In this document: positions 9,733-17,828 of the stretch, in pieces
Layout: every line of letters begins with the position of its first letter
How positions within the stretch are numbered: position 1 is the stretch's first letter
NCBI RefSeq assembly: GCF_000330505.1
Contig: NW_004191857.1
Span: 79,633-98,556 of the forward strand
Source of the DNA: Entamoeba invadens IP1
Taxonomy: Eukaryota > Evosea > Mastigamoebida > Endamoebidae
Direction: 5' to 3'
Length of the DNA: 18,924 nucleotides
Position numbers and translations under genes: made by a program
Notes under the pieces: model-generated
What the model was told of the DNA's origin: nothing
Database searches by the model: none
Seen by the model: the letters and a program-made list of their open reading frames with translations, nothing else

Positions 9733-11463
9733 ATGTCGTTTCAACGTAAAACCTTTACTATCGGAGAACCTTCACACAAACCCGCACCACCTCTCCCACA
9801 TAAAGCAGCACCACCACCTCCTCCAGCTAAAAAGGCACCTCCTCCATTACCCAAGCAAAAAGTACCAGAACAAAAACCTCAAGGAGATTTTGAAAAGCCG
9901 GAAATCGAACAAAAGGAGATCCCCGTCTTTAAAGCAACGACCTTTAAAAACGAGCCAACTCAAGAAGAAAATATAACCGAAAGTGCCCCGCCTTTACCGA
10001 AGAAATCTGCCCCACCACATCCTTCTAAAAGAGCAGCTCCACCACTCCCAAAACAAAAAGTCGTTGAAAATACAGTCGACGAACTTTCGGAGCCAATTGT
10101 TTACAAAGAGTTGCCAACTTTTAAGCCCACAAGCTTCAGTAATGAACCCAAGAAGACCCTAGAAGACGATGTAGATGTGAACAAAGTTAATCAAGAGCCT
10201 CTTATAGAACCAAAGAAGCGAATGCCCCCACATGTCCCCAAAGAAACAATCGATCAATTTAACAGTAAAAACACTGAAATCACCGTGTTGAAGACTCAAG
10301 AACAAAAAGCGCCACTTCCTTCACAATCACTGAAACCAAAAAGCTCAGAAAAAGTCGAGAAACAAAAACCTCAAGACCCTGAACCCAAACCAGGCCAACC
10401 AAAGTTCTTCCCAGTTAGTAAAGAGCCATTCCCTGACGTCTTTTTTAAAGACATTTCAGATGACTCAGAAAATTTATTGGACACTTCAAATCACACAAAT
10501 TCACCAACGCCGTCAGACTCTTCAGATGAAGAAAAGCCAAAGAATCACAAAGGAAAGTCCACTCAAAAAATCGACACAAAAAACAAGACGGAAAGTGCTC
10601 GAGTGGTTGCTGGAGACGCAAAAGAGATTTATAAAAAACTTCCCCCAATGACCGACGAACAGAAAGAAAAAGCGAAAACTCACGCCGCACAAGCCTCCAA
10701 AACAGCGTACTCGGGCGCAAAAAAGGCGGTAAAAACAGAAGAGTTTCAATCTGCGAAAAAACAGACCGCAAGTGCTGCGTCGTCGGCAGTCCACTCAAAA
10801 CAATTCAAAGAGTTTTCTGGAGGGCTTTTAAAAGGGACGAAAAGTGCAGTCAAAGGGGATGCCAGTGCTAAGGACGTATGGAAGATGTCGACGGAGAACG
10901 TCTCTTCATTGGACGACAAACAAAAAGCCGAGTTAAAAAGTCGAAGAAACGAAGCGAGTAAGACCGCCGCGTCGTCGTACACCAAAGCGAAAGAGACGGA
11001 CGAGTGGCGCGATGCCAAAAGTCAAGCCAAAGTTGTTTCAAAGGAGATTGGCGAGAGTGAGCAATTTAAAGTAGCTGAGAAGGAAGGGAAGAAGAAAGCT
11101 GCAGTACGGATGACTGGAAATGAAGACGCCGAGTTTGATCCATCTATTCAATTGGAGACTTCAGTGAAGCCCAAATTGGTCGTCGACGAAAATGGGAAGA
11201 AAACTGTTGCTCTTGGCGTTACTGTGAAGCCAAAACTTCAAAATGAAGGAGTTGATGTGAGTGATGGTAAAAATGGCATTCACTTTGAAGAAAAAGTCGA
11301 CAAAGATTTAAAATGTAAAACAGAAAATGTTAAAGTGGTCAACGAAACAAAAAGTGAAGGAAATGGAGAGCTGAAATTCAAAACTAATGTGAACGAAAAT
11401 GACGTCAAAAGAGTAACAAAAGAAGAAGGGTCGGTTAAAGATCGAATAAAAATGTTCCAATAA
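9733..11463 (+). CDS. Proline-rich protein with duplicated helical module, probable adaptor/scaffold
   Basis: A 576-residue, single-exon protein of no family I can name. Residues 13-42 and ~93-120 are APPLP/PPPP clusters of the type bound by SH3, EVH1 or profilin. Each cluster belongs to a tandem unit of about 64 residues ending in KEIPVFKATTFKNEP (61-75) or KELPTFKPTSFSNEP (125-139). An acidic Ser-rich stretch follows (~240-270). Residues 306-367 and 393-454 are two copies of a 62-residue Ala/Lys-rich helical module that align without gaps, 22 of 62 identical, sharing ASKTA and an S-x-QFK end. The C-terminal ~110 residues have alternating strand-like repeats (VKPKL twice), and the protein ends KDRIKMFQ. 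No signal peptide or membrane span. Codons are less AT-rich than the flanks, suggesting good expression. A cytoskeletal or membrane-binding scaffold is my inference. Confidence 0.85.
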   Translation: MSFQRKTFTIGEPSHKPAPPLPHKAAPPPPPAKKAPPPLPKQKVPEQKPQGDFEKPEIEQKEIPVFKATTFKNEPTQEENITESAPPLPKKSAPPHPSKRAAPPLPKQKVVENTVDELSEPIVYKELPTFKPTSFSNEPKKTLEDDVDVNKVNQEPLIEPKKRMPPHVPKETIDQFNSKNTEITVLKTQEQKAPLPSQSLKPKSSEKVEKQKPQDPEPKPGQPKFFPVSKEPFPDVFFKDISDDSENLLDTSNHTNSPTPSDSSDEEKPKNHKGKSTQKIDTKNKTESARVVAGDAKEIYKKLPPMTDEQKEKAKTHAAQASKTAYSGAKKAVKTEEFQSAKKQTASAASSAVHSKQFKEFSGGLLKGTKSAVKGDASAKDVWKMSTENVSSLDDKQKAELKSRRNEASKTAASSYTKAKETDEWRDAKSQAKVVSKEIGESEQFKVAEKEGKKKAAVRMTGNEDAEFDPSIQLETSVKPKLVVDENGKKTVALGVTVKPKLQNEGVDVSDGKNGIHFEEKVDKDLKCKTENVKVVNETKSEGNGELKFKTNVNENDVKRVTKEEGSVKDRIKMFQ

Positions 11464-12495
11464 CTTTTGTTGTTAATATAGTTTTTGTTTAATTTAATGT
11501 ATTAATAATATAGAATTTGTTGTGGCTATTGAATTTTGAAATTATTTATTTTGTATTATACTATAATTAATAATTAAAGAATTATTACCATTAGAACAAT
11601 TCGAATTAATAATGAAATTAATATTTAAATTATAAAAAACTATTATTTGATAATTTTTCATATTTCATTATTATTCAAAATAATTATTATAAAAATGAAT
11701 GTATTATATAATATAATTTTATTAATTAAAATGTATGATACAAGAAATGGTATAGTTTTATTTTTGAAATTTGCTAAAATGAGTTATTTTACTTTCAAGA
11801 TTGATCTCTAAATGTTTTTTAATTATAATTGCAATTTATTTATCACAATAAAAAAGTCAAAAAATAACATCCACAATTATATCGAAATCAAAGGGTTTTA
11901 GCATTTTTTGTATTGTTGTAAATGATGTTGTGCTCTATAAATAGTATACTTAATATAAATTTAAAAACAACTATTAATAATAATATGTGTTTGGAAGTGT
12001 TCAAATTTGGTAAAAACAAATAAATTATTTTTAAACAACATAAATTATTGGATTGAAACAAAAGAATTTATAAACTTTTTAATAAACCCAATGTTTGACT
12101 AAAAAAACATAAGTTAATCATTTAAATTAAATCATTATAAATTGATGAATAAATATTTTTATATTTTTTTAATTTTTACTTAGTTCTGAGTCTCTGAGAA
12201 CATCTGATGCCATTTCATTTGATAATTTTTATTTTAATTGACTTTATAATGAATTAATGTTGTGTTGAGGTGTCTCTTTAAACCAAACAAATACGTTTTT
12301 GAATAATAAAATACAACAAATAATACAAAATAAATAACTTTTTAAATATTAGTCATTATTTATTAACTAATATTACAGAGTATAATAATAATTAATAATT
12401 CCAAAAATGCATAGAGATGAGGGGGTTTCAATTAATTATGTAGAGCAAATAAAAAGTGGTATTTTAATCTGGCATTCAAAAACATAGAATAATTA
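11464..12495. other. Gene-free AT-rich region
   Basis: About 1 kb with no credible ORF, dominated by A/T runs and many TAAT/ATTA words. A weak inverted repeat GTTCT-N9-AGAAC occurs near 12183-12201. No RNA gene or mobile-element end could be supported. Confidence 0.5.
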
Positions 12496-12497
12496 TA

Positions 12498-12724
12498 GAG
12501 TCAGTCGATAAACGTTGTCTGTTCCCCAAACGTTGTCTTTTTGACAAAAAATAATTGATTTTTGTTTTAAAAAAACGGGAATTAGGTAAAAATGAAAAAA
12601 ACTGGGAAAAATATTGAAACAACGATTTTGGGGTTTTTCAAAAAAATTCCGAAATATTCCATTTAAAATGGTCTAAAAATCGGCAGACAACGTTACAGAC
12701 CAGACAACGTTTAGCAAATAACTC
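12498..12724. mobile_element. 227-bp MITE with doubled terminal sites, TA-flanked
   Basis: The ends are inverted repeats: GAGT at 12498-12501 and ACTC at 12721-12724, with TA on both outer sides (12496-12497, 12725-12726). Within ~41 bases of each end the 10-mer AACGTTGTCT occurs twice, at 12511-12520 and 12529-12538 on the plus strand and at 12685-12694 and 12702-12711 on the minus strand. Copies are spaced 18 and 17 bases, so each end carries a direct pair and the pairs face each other. This resembles Tc1/mariner-type MITEs with two transposase-binding sites per end. There is no coding capacity. Confidence 0.75.
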
Positions 12725-12727
12725 TAT

Positions 12728-13363
12728 TTAAACTTCGATGTTGTGGTGTTTTATTTATTTATAACACAAATTTGAGCAACTTAAAATAACCTTTTAGTAA
12801 TTGTTTTTAAAACTGCATTCATAACTTCTCATTTTGTTATTAGTTCTGTCAAAGACTTTGTTGTATGGATTTTTTATTTGTTGATGGCTCTTTATAAATA
12901 TCACAACTTTTTCGATTTAATTAACATTATTATTTTATTTAACGTTTTATTAATTTAATATATAAAAATATATTGTTAAAAACAATACAACTCGTTATAT
13001 ACACATTTTTTATCATTTAAACAAACACTTTTAATGTAAATACAATAACGTTAATAAATATCAACAAACTAACAAAAAAGCTCGTTAATTAAATTATTTC
13101 ACATTTCAGAAAAAATTATGTAGTTTTTGAATGATTTGAGTACACAAATATAGAGCTACAAGGGATTAAAAATATAAAGGATACAACGAAATACAGTCAA
13201 ACATTTATTTATTAATATTTATTATCATTTTCAATAATCCATCCAATTAGACTGACTACGCAGAAAATTATTGAATGAGCCTTAATTAGCTTTTTAGAAG
13301 GGGTGGTAACTTCAACCGACCATTAATAAATGAAAAAACTTGGAAAAGTATACAGAACCAAAG
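12728..13363. other. Intergenic region before the orphan gene
   Basis: AT-rich and gene-free. A short 22-codon reading frame starts at ATG 13330 and overlaps the start of the downstream gene in another frame, ending at the TGA near 13396-13398. It may be a small upstream ORF, or transcription may start after it. Confidence 0.4.
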
Positions 13364-13981
13364 ATGAGCATATGTTCATTGTCATCAACCAAGAGTGATA
13401 AACGCAATAAAACATCAAAGTATACAATACAAAAGAAGATGGTGAAAGACTTGGAATGTTATCAAGAATCCATTCTTGTGTATTTAATTAACAACTTTTG
13501 TTCTATCACTATTGCTCGACCAAGAAAACAATCAACTGTGGCTTTGTGTTGTGCTAAAGTTAAAATTTTGCACTTTAAGAATGGGGAAATTGATGTCATG
13601 AATTTAGCAGAGAGTAGACTACGACCCACATATTTGAAGGAAATTGAAGATGGGATAGCAAAGCCAACTGCGTTTAGAAGGTATGAAAAGAACAAGAAAA
13701 TATTTGTTCACAACTTTTTGTTTGATATTGCATTGGAGTTGGGTTTTACATTTGACTCGAAACTCTCAAGAAAGTCCGAGAAGACTTTTTCGATTGAAAG
13801 ATTTGAAAGAATTTTTTTCAAAGGGAAAGAGGTGTTTAATTTACAACAAATAGTCACCGAAGGAGGAATTATTACAGATCATTTGTTTGATCTTGTCGCG
13901 AATGGAAATAGTGTTAAATTAGGCCGGTTTGATGAATTTCTTCAAACAACAAACAGCGCCCATTTTTTCCAAACCAACTGA
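13364..13981 (+). CDS. Hypothetical protein, 205 residues, unrecognised
   Basis: I do not recognise this family. The open frame begins after a TGA at 13331-13333, and the first ATG in frame is 13364, giving 205 residues. A second ATG at 13439 (MVKDLECY) is a possible alternative start. The N-terminal ~25 residues are Ser/Lys-rich. The core reads as a compact mixed alpha/beta domain with a basic patch (KPTAFRRYEKNKK) before a hydrophobic segment (IFVHNFLFDIALELGF), and the C-terminal ~60 residues are mixed charged. There is no signal peptide, membrane span or Cys pattern. Length, normal composition and lack of stops support a real gene. A soluble, possibly nucleic-acid-binding protein is only a guess from the basic patch. 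Confidence 0.7.
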   Translation: MSICSLSSTKSDKRNKTSKYTIQKKMVKDLECYQESILVYLINNFCSITIARPRKQSTVALCCAKVKILHFKNGEIDVMNLAESRLRPTYLKEIEDGIAKPTAFRRYEKNKKIFVHNFLFDIALELGFTFDSKLSRKSEKTFSIERFERIFFKGKEVFNLQQIVTEGGIITDHLFDLVANGNSVKLGRFDEFLQTTNSAHFFQTN

Positions 13982-14302
13982 ATGAAAATTTTTATAGAAT
14001 TGTTTTTTAGTATTTGTGTTTATTATATTTATGATTTTATATCGGTAAATAAATTGTTTTACATGATATTTAATTGGAACTTACCTGTTGATAAAACTTA
14101 ATTATATCGGTAAGGTATCTTGACAAAAAAAGTAAATTTATAATAGAAAATTGAAAATAAGAAAAAAATGTATCCGATATAAATTTACACATCTTTTAAT
14201 TGTTTGAAAAATAACAAAATTTCAAACATGAGTCTCTTAAAAAAAACATGTTATTAATAATCGAATAAAAAACTAATAAATCACATTCCAACAACAAATA
14301 GA
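13982..14302. other. Intergenic region with ATATCGG repeats
   Basis: Holds no gene. TTTATATCGG at 14036-14045 recurs as TTATATCGG at 14102-14110, and in inverted form as CCGATATAAA at 14174-14183. The outer two form a 10-bp inverted repeat about 150 bp across. It could be a tiny MITE remnant or regulatory sites for the flanking genes. Confidence 0.35.
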
Positions 14303-15490
14303 ATGGGAAAAGTAGATGGATTCCATTTAATGATAGTGGCCAAACACTTTAACATAATACAAGACTTTATCAATGTTCAATTGGTATGTAAAAAATACAA
14401 AGAGACTCTCATGAAATTTCACTACAATCCAATTCCAATTAATTTCAGAACTCGAAAATATTTTCCCAACCTTGAAACACAACATTTATTTTCAAAGAAA
14501 AATGAAAGGTACAAAAATGGCAAAATAGTGAAGTACAAAATATTATATCCAATTAGTGAGAAAAAATACATTCGTGAAAAAAAGAAGTCTAATATAGCAA
14601 ACTGTGTTGTGTTTAAATCCGAAAACTCTATAACAAATGCTTTAAATTTGGATTTAGAAAAGAACCCAAACTATTTCACAAGTTATGGGTACGAATTATT
14701 TAGTCACAACACATCTTGTACAAACTTAACAATTCCTTCAAATATCACAGCACTTGGAATGTGCTGTTTTTATAGATGTGAAAATTTGAAATCTATAAAA
14801 ATCACTGGAGATGTCCAAGTAATCCCCAAACATTGTTTTGTGTTTTGTCAGTGGTTGACTCATGTAGAACTTCCAAACACACTTTATGCACTCCGGGCAG
14901 ACTCATTTGCATTTTGTGATGCTCTCAAGACAATTCGACTTCCAGACAACTTGAAAGTGCTTGCAGCAAAATCTTTCTCGCATTGCACCAACCTTGAAAG
15001 CATTGTAATTCCAAGTCAAGTTGTTTCTATTCCAAAAAATTGCTTTGAAAATTGCAAGTCGCTCACTTCAGTGATTTTGCCACCAAATTTAGAGAAGATA
15101 TCAAAGTGGGCGTTCAAAAACAGTGGACTCAATGAAATCGAGTTACCGCCCACTCTTACACAACTCGGTATAAAGTGTTTCTCAGACTGCTTTTATTTGT
15201 CACACATTTCTACGTCACTCGAAGAGTGTCGAAAAACAGGAGTTTGTACTGTGCCAAGTAAAATCAGTGAATTGAAATTGAAGTGTTTTGAATGCTGCAA
15301 TTTTAGTGCTTTTTATATCCCTTCCAATGTAGTGGTTGTGGAAGAAAAGTGTTTTTATTGCTGCGATAATATGACGTCACTCACTGTCGAGGAAGGGATT
15401 ATGTCTATTGATCCTTCATATACAAGTGGATGTAATGAACTTGGGGATATCGTATTGCTTTCAAAAGACGTAAAAATGGGTAGTATTTGA
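14303..15490 (+). CDS. BspA-like leucine-rich-repeat protein
   Basis: A 395-residue, single-exon member of the large Entamoeba BspA-like (LRR_5, Treponema-type LRR) family. The N-terminal ~90 residues carry the family block with HLMIVAKHF, an F-box-like helix pattern (FINVQLVCKKYKET) and NPIPINFRTRKYFPNLETQ. From about residue 130 there are roughly 11 repeats of about 23 residues following CxxLxxIxIPxxVxxIxxxCFxxC. The eighth is expanded around EECRKTGVCTVPSK. There is no signal peptide and no C-terminal CAAX box (ends KMGSI). The start at 14303 is the first ATG before the family block. In E. histolytica some members have been placed at the surface; most have no known partner. A protein-interaction role is inferred. 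Confidence 0.92.
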   Translation: MGKVDGFHLMIVAKHFNIIQDFINVQLVCKKYKETLMKFHYNPIPINFRTRKYFPNLETQHLFSKKNERYKNGKIVKYKILYPISEKKYIREKKKSNIANCVVFKSENSITNALNLDLEKNPNYFTSYGYELFSHNTSCTNLTIPSNITALGMCCFYRCENLKSIKITGDVQVIPKHCFVFCQWLTHVELPNTLYALRADSFAFCDALKTIRLPDNLKVLAAKSFSHCTNLESIVIPSQVVSIPKNCFENCKSLTSVILPPNLEKISKWAFKNSGLNEIELPPTLTQLGIKCFSDCFYLSHISTSLEECRKTGVCTVPSKISELKLKCFECCNFSAFYIPSNVVVVEEKCFYCCDNMTSLTVEEGIMSIDPSYTSGCNELGDIVLLSKDVKMGSI

Positions 15491-15751
15491 TATTTAAATA
15501 ATGAATAATAATAATAATGGGAATAATTGGCAATAGGTGGGATTCGAACCAAGGGTCTATAGTAAACATTTTAGATACTTGACCAACTTTCAACAAAACT
15601 TATTTGTTTTTTTAATTTTAACTTTAGTTTATAAACATAGATCAGTTGATTGGAATCAAATCAAATGAAAAATTCATCTGAAAAATATATTATATATATA
15701 CTATAATGAACTATATAATAAACCATTTCAAATGTAACTCAATAATAACAG
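15491..15751. other. Intergenic region with tRNA-like fragment and possible initiator
   Basis: Contains the minus-strand tRNA-like fragment listed separately and, at 15668-15676, AAAAATTCA, an exact match to the Entamoeba initiator consensus. That match is 76 bases before the chosen ATG of the next gene, further than usual for this genus, and another ATG at 15706 opens a different frame. The initiator match may be chance in such AT-rich DNA. Confidence 0.3.
15529..15594 (-). pseudogene. tRNA-like fragment with perfect B box
   Basis: Read on the minus strand, 15550-15540 is GGTTCGAATCC, a full match to the RNA polymerase III B box. About 29 bases before it is a D-arm-like hairpin, TTGA-AAGTTGG-TCAA (15593-15579), containing the AGTTGG loop word. 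The 3' end reads CCACCTATTGCC. However, no acceptor stem, 5-bp anticodon stem or perfect T stem can be folded. The best reading is a degenerate tRNA or tRNA-derived relic rather than a working tRNA; no amino acid can be assigned. Confidence 0.4.
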
Positions 15752-17377
15752 ATGTTGGAGAAACACATTCTTCGTTCGAAGTATTCACTCTGCAATTTGT
15801 ACCCAAACGCTCATTCATTTATTGCCGAGTCTGTTATTTTAGGTTTGTGTGGTGTTTGTTCGCTCCCAATGACTTCTTTGACACAAACAGTGAAGTGCAA
15901 ATTGTGTGGATTTTCGATTCACAAAACATGTGTGGAAAATTGTTTCACTCTTTGTCGAGGAACTTTTGTGGAGGAACAAAAGAAGAGAAAAAAGCCTTTG
16001 ATTTTTAGAGACGGGTCGTCCCGAGCCAAGAACTCACATCTCTTATTCGAGTCATCATCGTCTGGCTTGGCGTTTTGTAGCTCTTGCAAAAATGTGATAG
16101 CTCCTTTTACTCACTTTTTTGTCTGTAATTTGTGTGGTATTATCTTAGACAAAAACTGTGGCAATGACGGGGAATATCCGTGTAAACCATATTCAACAGA
16201 GGAAGAATCAGACACTCACTGGTTTGTTCAGGGGTGTTGCCGAGAGTACTCGACCGGATACTCAAAGTGCTTTGTTTGCAAAAAGCAAACGGGGAGTTCA
16301 CTTGGGGTTTTTGATTTCCGTTGTGTGTATTGTGGGATGTGCCTTCACCCCGAGTGTATCCCCAAAGCACCTCATATTTGTAGCAACTCAATTCTTTCAG
16401 ACTTTATTATAACACCGCGACTTGTTGAGTTCAACAAGAAAACTTTATTCGCTCGTTACTCCACAACTAAAACCCCTTTATTATTCTTCACCAACAAAAA
16501 TACCTTACCTGACTCTTCTTATATCTTTTTCCAAAAACTTCAACAAACATTTTGCTCTCAACAACTCGTGGATATCTCACAAGGCTTTGATGAACCATTC
16601 ACTTTTATCAAAAACTATGGAAATCGCTTCATTTGTGTTATTTTTGGAAATAGTTTGTTTTATTGTTCTTTATATAATTACTTAACTATAATTATTTAAC
16701 TATAATTACTTAGTTATAATTATTAAATTATAATTACTAAACTATAAGAAGGAACTCTAAGTAAAGTCATGGACGCAATGCATACAGCCGACTTGACTCC
16801 TAAGTATTTGGTTCTTCCTTCTCCAAGCAGTGTGGACTTATCTGTGTGCAGTGGGTGGGGTGCGTCTATCGACGTGACAAAAATCACCCCCCTCCTTCGA
16901 CAACTATCAAACTCCCCTCCAATGCCTTTCGATCGGTGGAGTCTCTCAGTCCATTCAGAAAACTCCAAAGAGCACTTTAAAATCGTTTTTAATGAGCATC
17001 TTGTCATTCCCTTTGATAATTCGATGGTTCTTAAAATAGACGGTCTAACTCTCAATATTTCACATGAAAAATCTCCAAAAGTGGCAACCATTTACATTAT
17101 GAATGTGGGTACTTTTAATGGCAACAGACCGACATACAATATAAACAAAAACGAGAAGTTCTTTGGCATGACTGACCCGTCACCATGTGACGGGAAAATC
17201 GAGGTTGTTGAGTTTGATCAATCACACTTTGTTGGACAAGGGAGCGTCATCGAGCTCATTCTGTTGGAACAAAAGGAGTTTCGTGTTGACGGAGTTGGGT
17301 ATGTCATCCCTCCATCAACACTCGTTATCTCAATTTTTGATAGAGTCACACTCTTGGCTAAAAACCCGACACTTTAA
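15752..17377 (+). CDS. Triple-C1, diacylglycerol-kinase-like protein (probable pseudo-DGK), two exons (15752-16652, 16749-17377)
   Basis: The two exons encode 509 residues. Three C1 zinc domains come first: H21/C33/C36/C49/C52/H57/C60/C68 (complete); H96/C109/C112/C125/C128/D133/C136/C144 (Asp replaces the second His); and H156/C173/C176/C191/C194/H199/C202/C210 (complete, long first spacer). C1 domains bind diacylglycerol or phorbol esters at membranes. From ~240 the DGK catalytic fold follows: PLLFFTNK, QLVDISQG, then across the splice GNKGT (299-303), LVLP (321-324), GWG and DRWS (362-365). The accessory domain is recognisable from the DG at 398-399 through NVGTF, EVVEF and VDG. However, GGDGT reads GNKGT, GTGND reads PSSVD, NPKSGG reads NKNTLP, and the NYFSIG region between DRWS and DG is missing. 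A kinase-dead, DAG-binding protein is likely. Intron retention would end translation at 16699 with 315 residues. Confidence 0.8.
16653..16748 (+). other. Intron of the C1/DGK-like gene, filled by a 14-bp tandem repeat
   Basis: A 96-bp intron starting GTTTGTT, the same heptamer as the piggyBac intron, and ending AAG rather than the commoner TAG. It is phase 1: A at 16652 joins AA at 16749-16750 to make Lys301. Joining gives GN-K-GTLSKVMDAM, which keeps DGK alignment spacing exactly. Because 96 is a multiple of three the frame is the same on both sides, but stops inside (first at 16697-16699) block read-through. Confidence 0.72.
16672..16748. repeat. 14-bp tandem repeat, consensus TTAACTATAATTAC
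   Basis: Four full units at 16682-16695, 16696-16709, 16710-16723 and 16724-16737, with partial units before (16672-16681) and after (16738-16748). Units differ from the consensus by one to three bases. The array occupies most of the intron and ends next to the acceptor, so copy-number changes could alter splicing. Confidence 0.9.
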
Positions 17378-17828
17378 AGCCTATTTTTGTATAGTTTACA
17401 AGTGGTTATTTTACTATATATTATAGAATTTGTTTTTCAACTTGTTTAATTTCAGTGTTATTTTAAAATTTTTTAATTTCACAATATTTTTTGGAGTAAA
17501 TTGTATTAATAACATTATAATAAAAATAAACCACAAATATAGTAATAGTTATTTATTAGTTAAAAAATAATTTAACAAACAAATGTAATTTAACTATTAA
17601 TTAACTATTAATTAACTATTAATCAAAGTTTTTCAAAATCACAATCCTAATTTTTTTAACCAAAATGATCATTTTTTTTAATAAATTCGTATATTATAAT
17701 ACCACATTTGTGGCAATAATTATTTTGAAAACGCCTGGTTTTAATTAATTATTAATTAATTATCAACTATAAATAAATTAAAATAAACTATACAAATAAA
17801 CTATACAAATAGTCCACCCCCAAGTCAA
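17378..17828. other. Convergent intergenic region with short tandem repeats
   Basis: Lies between the 3' ends of the C1/DGK-like gene (plus) and the nucleoplasmin-like gene (minus). It holds three copies of an 11-mer AACTATTAATT at 17592-17624, an AATTAATTATTAATTAATTA tract near 17740-17760, and two copies of ATAAACTATACAA near 17783-17810. No gene. Confidence 0.5.

Noticed and set aside
10445..11018. Minus-strand frames of 90-117 codons in the proline-rich gene
   Set aside because: They mirror the codon pattern of the plus-strand gene and have no start context or family signal.
15668..15676. AAAAATTCA as the definite transcription start of the DGK-like gene
   Set aside because: It matches the initiator consensus exactly but lies 76 bases before the ATG and is easy to obtain by chance in this composition.
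15706..16008. 100-codon frame beginning at an earlier ATG than the C1/DGK gene
   Set aside because: It has no domain, runs out of frame with the C1 pattern, and ends without homology. It could at most act as an upstream reading frame.
16158..16412. 84-codon plus-strand frame inside the C1 region
   Set aside because: It overlaps the C1 domains whose Cys/His spacing is fully explained in the other frame, so it is a shadow.
16769..17377. Separate gene starting at ATG 16769
   Set aside because: Open sequence extends in frame upstream to 16748, encoding GTLSKV that completes the DGK block. It is better explained as exon 2.
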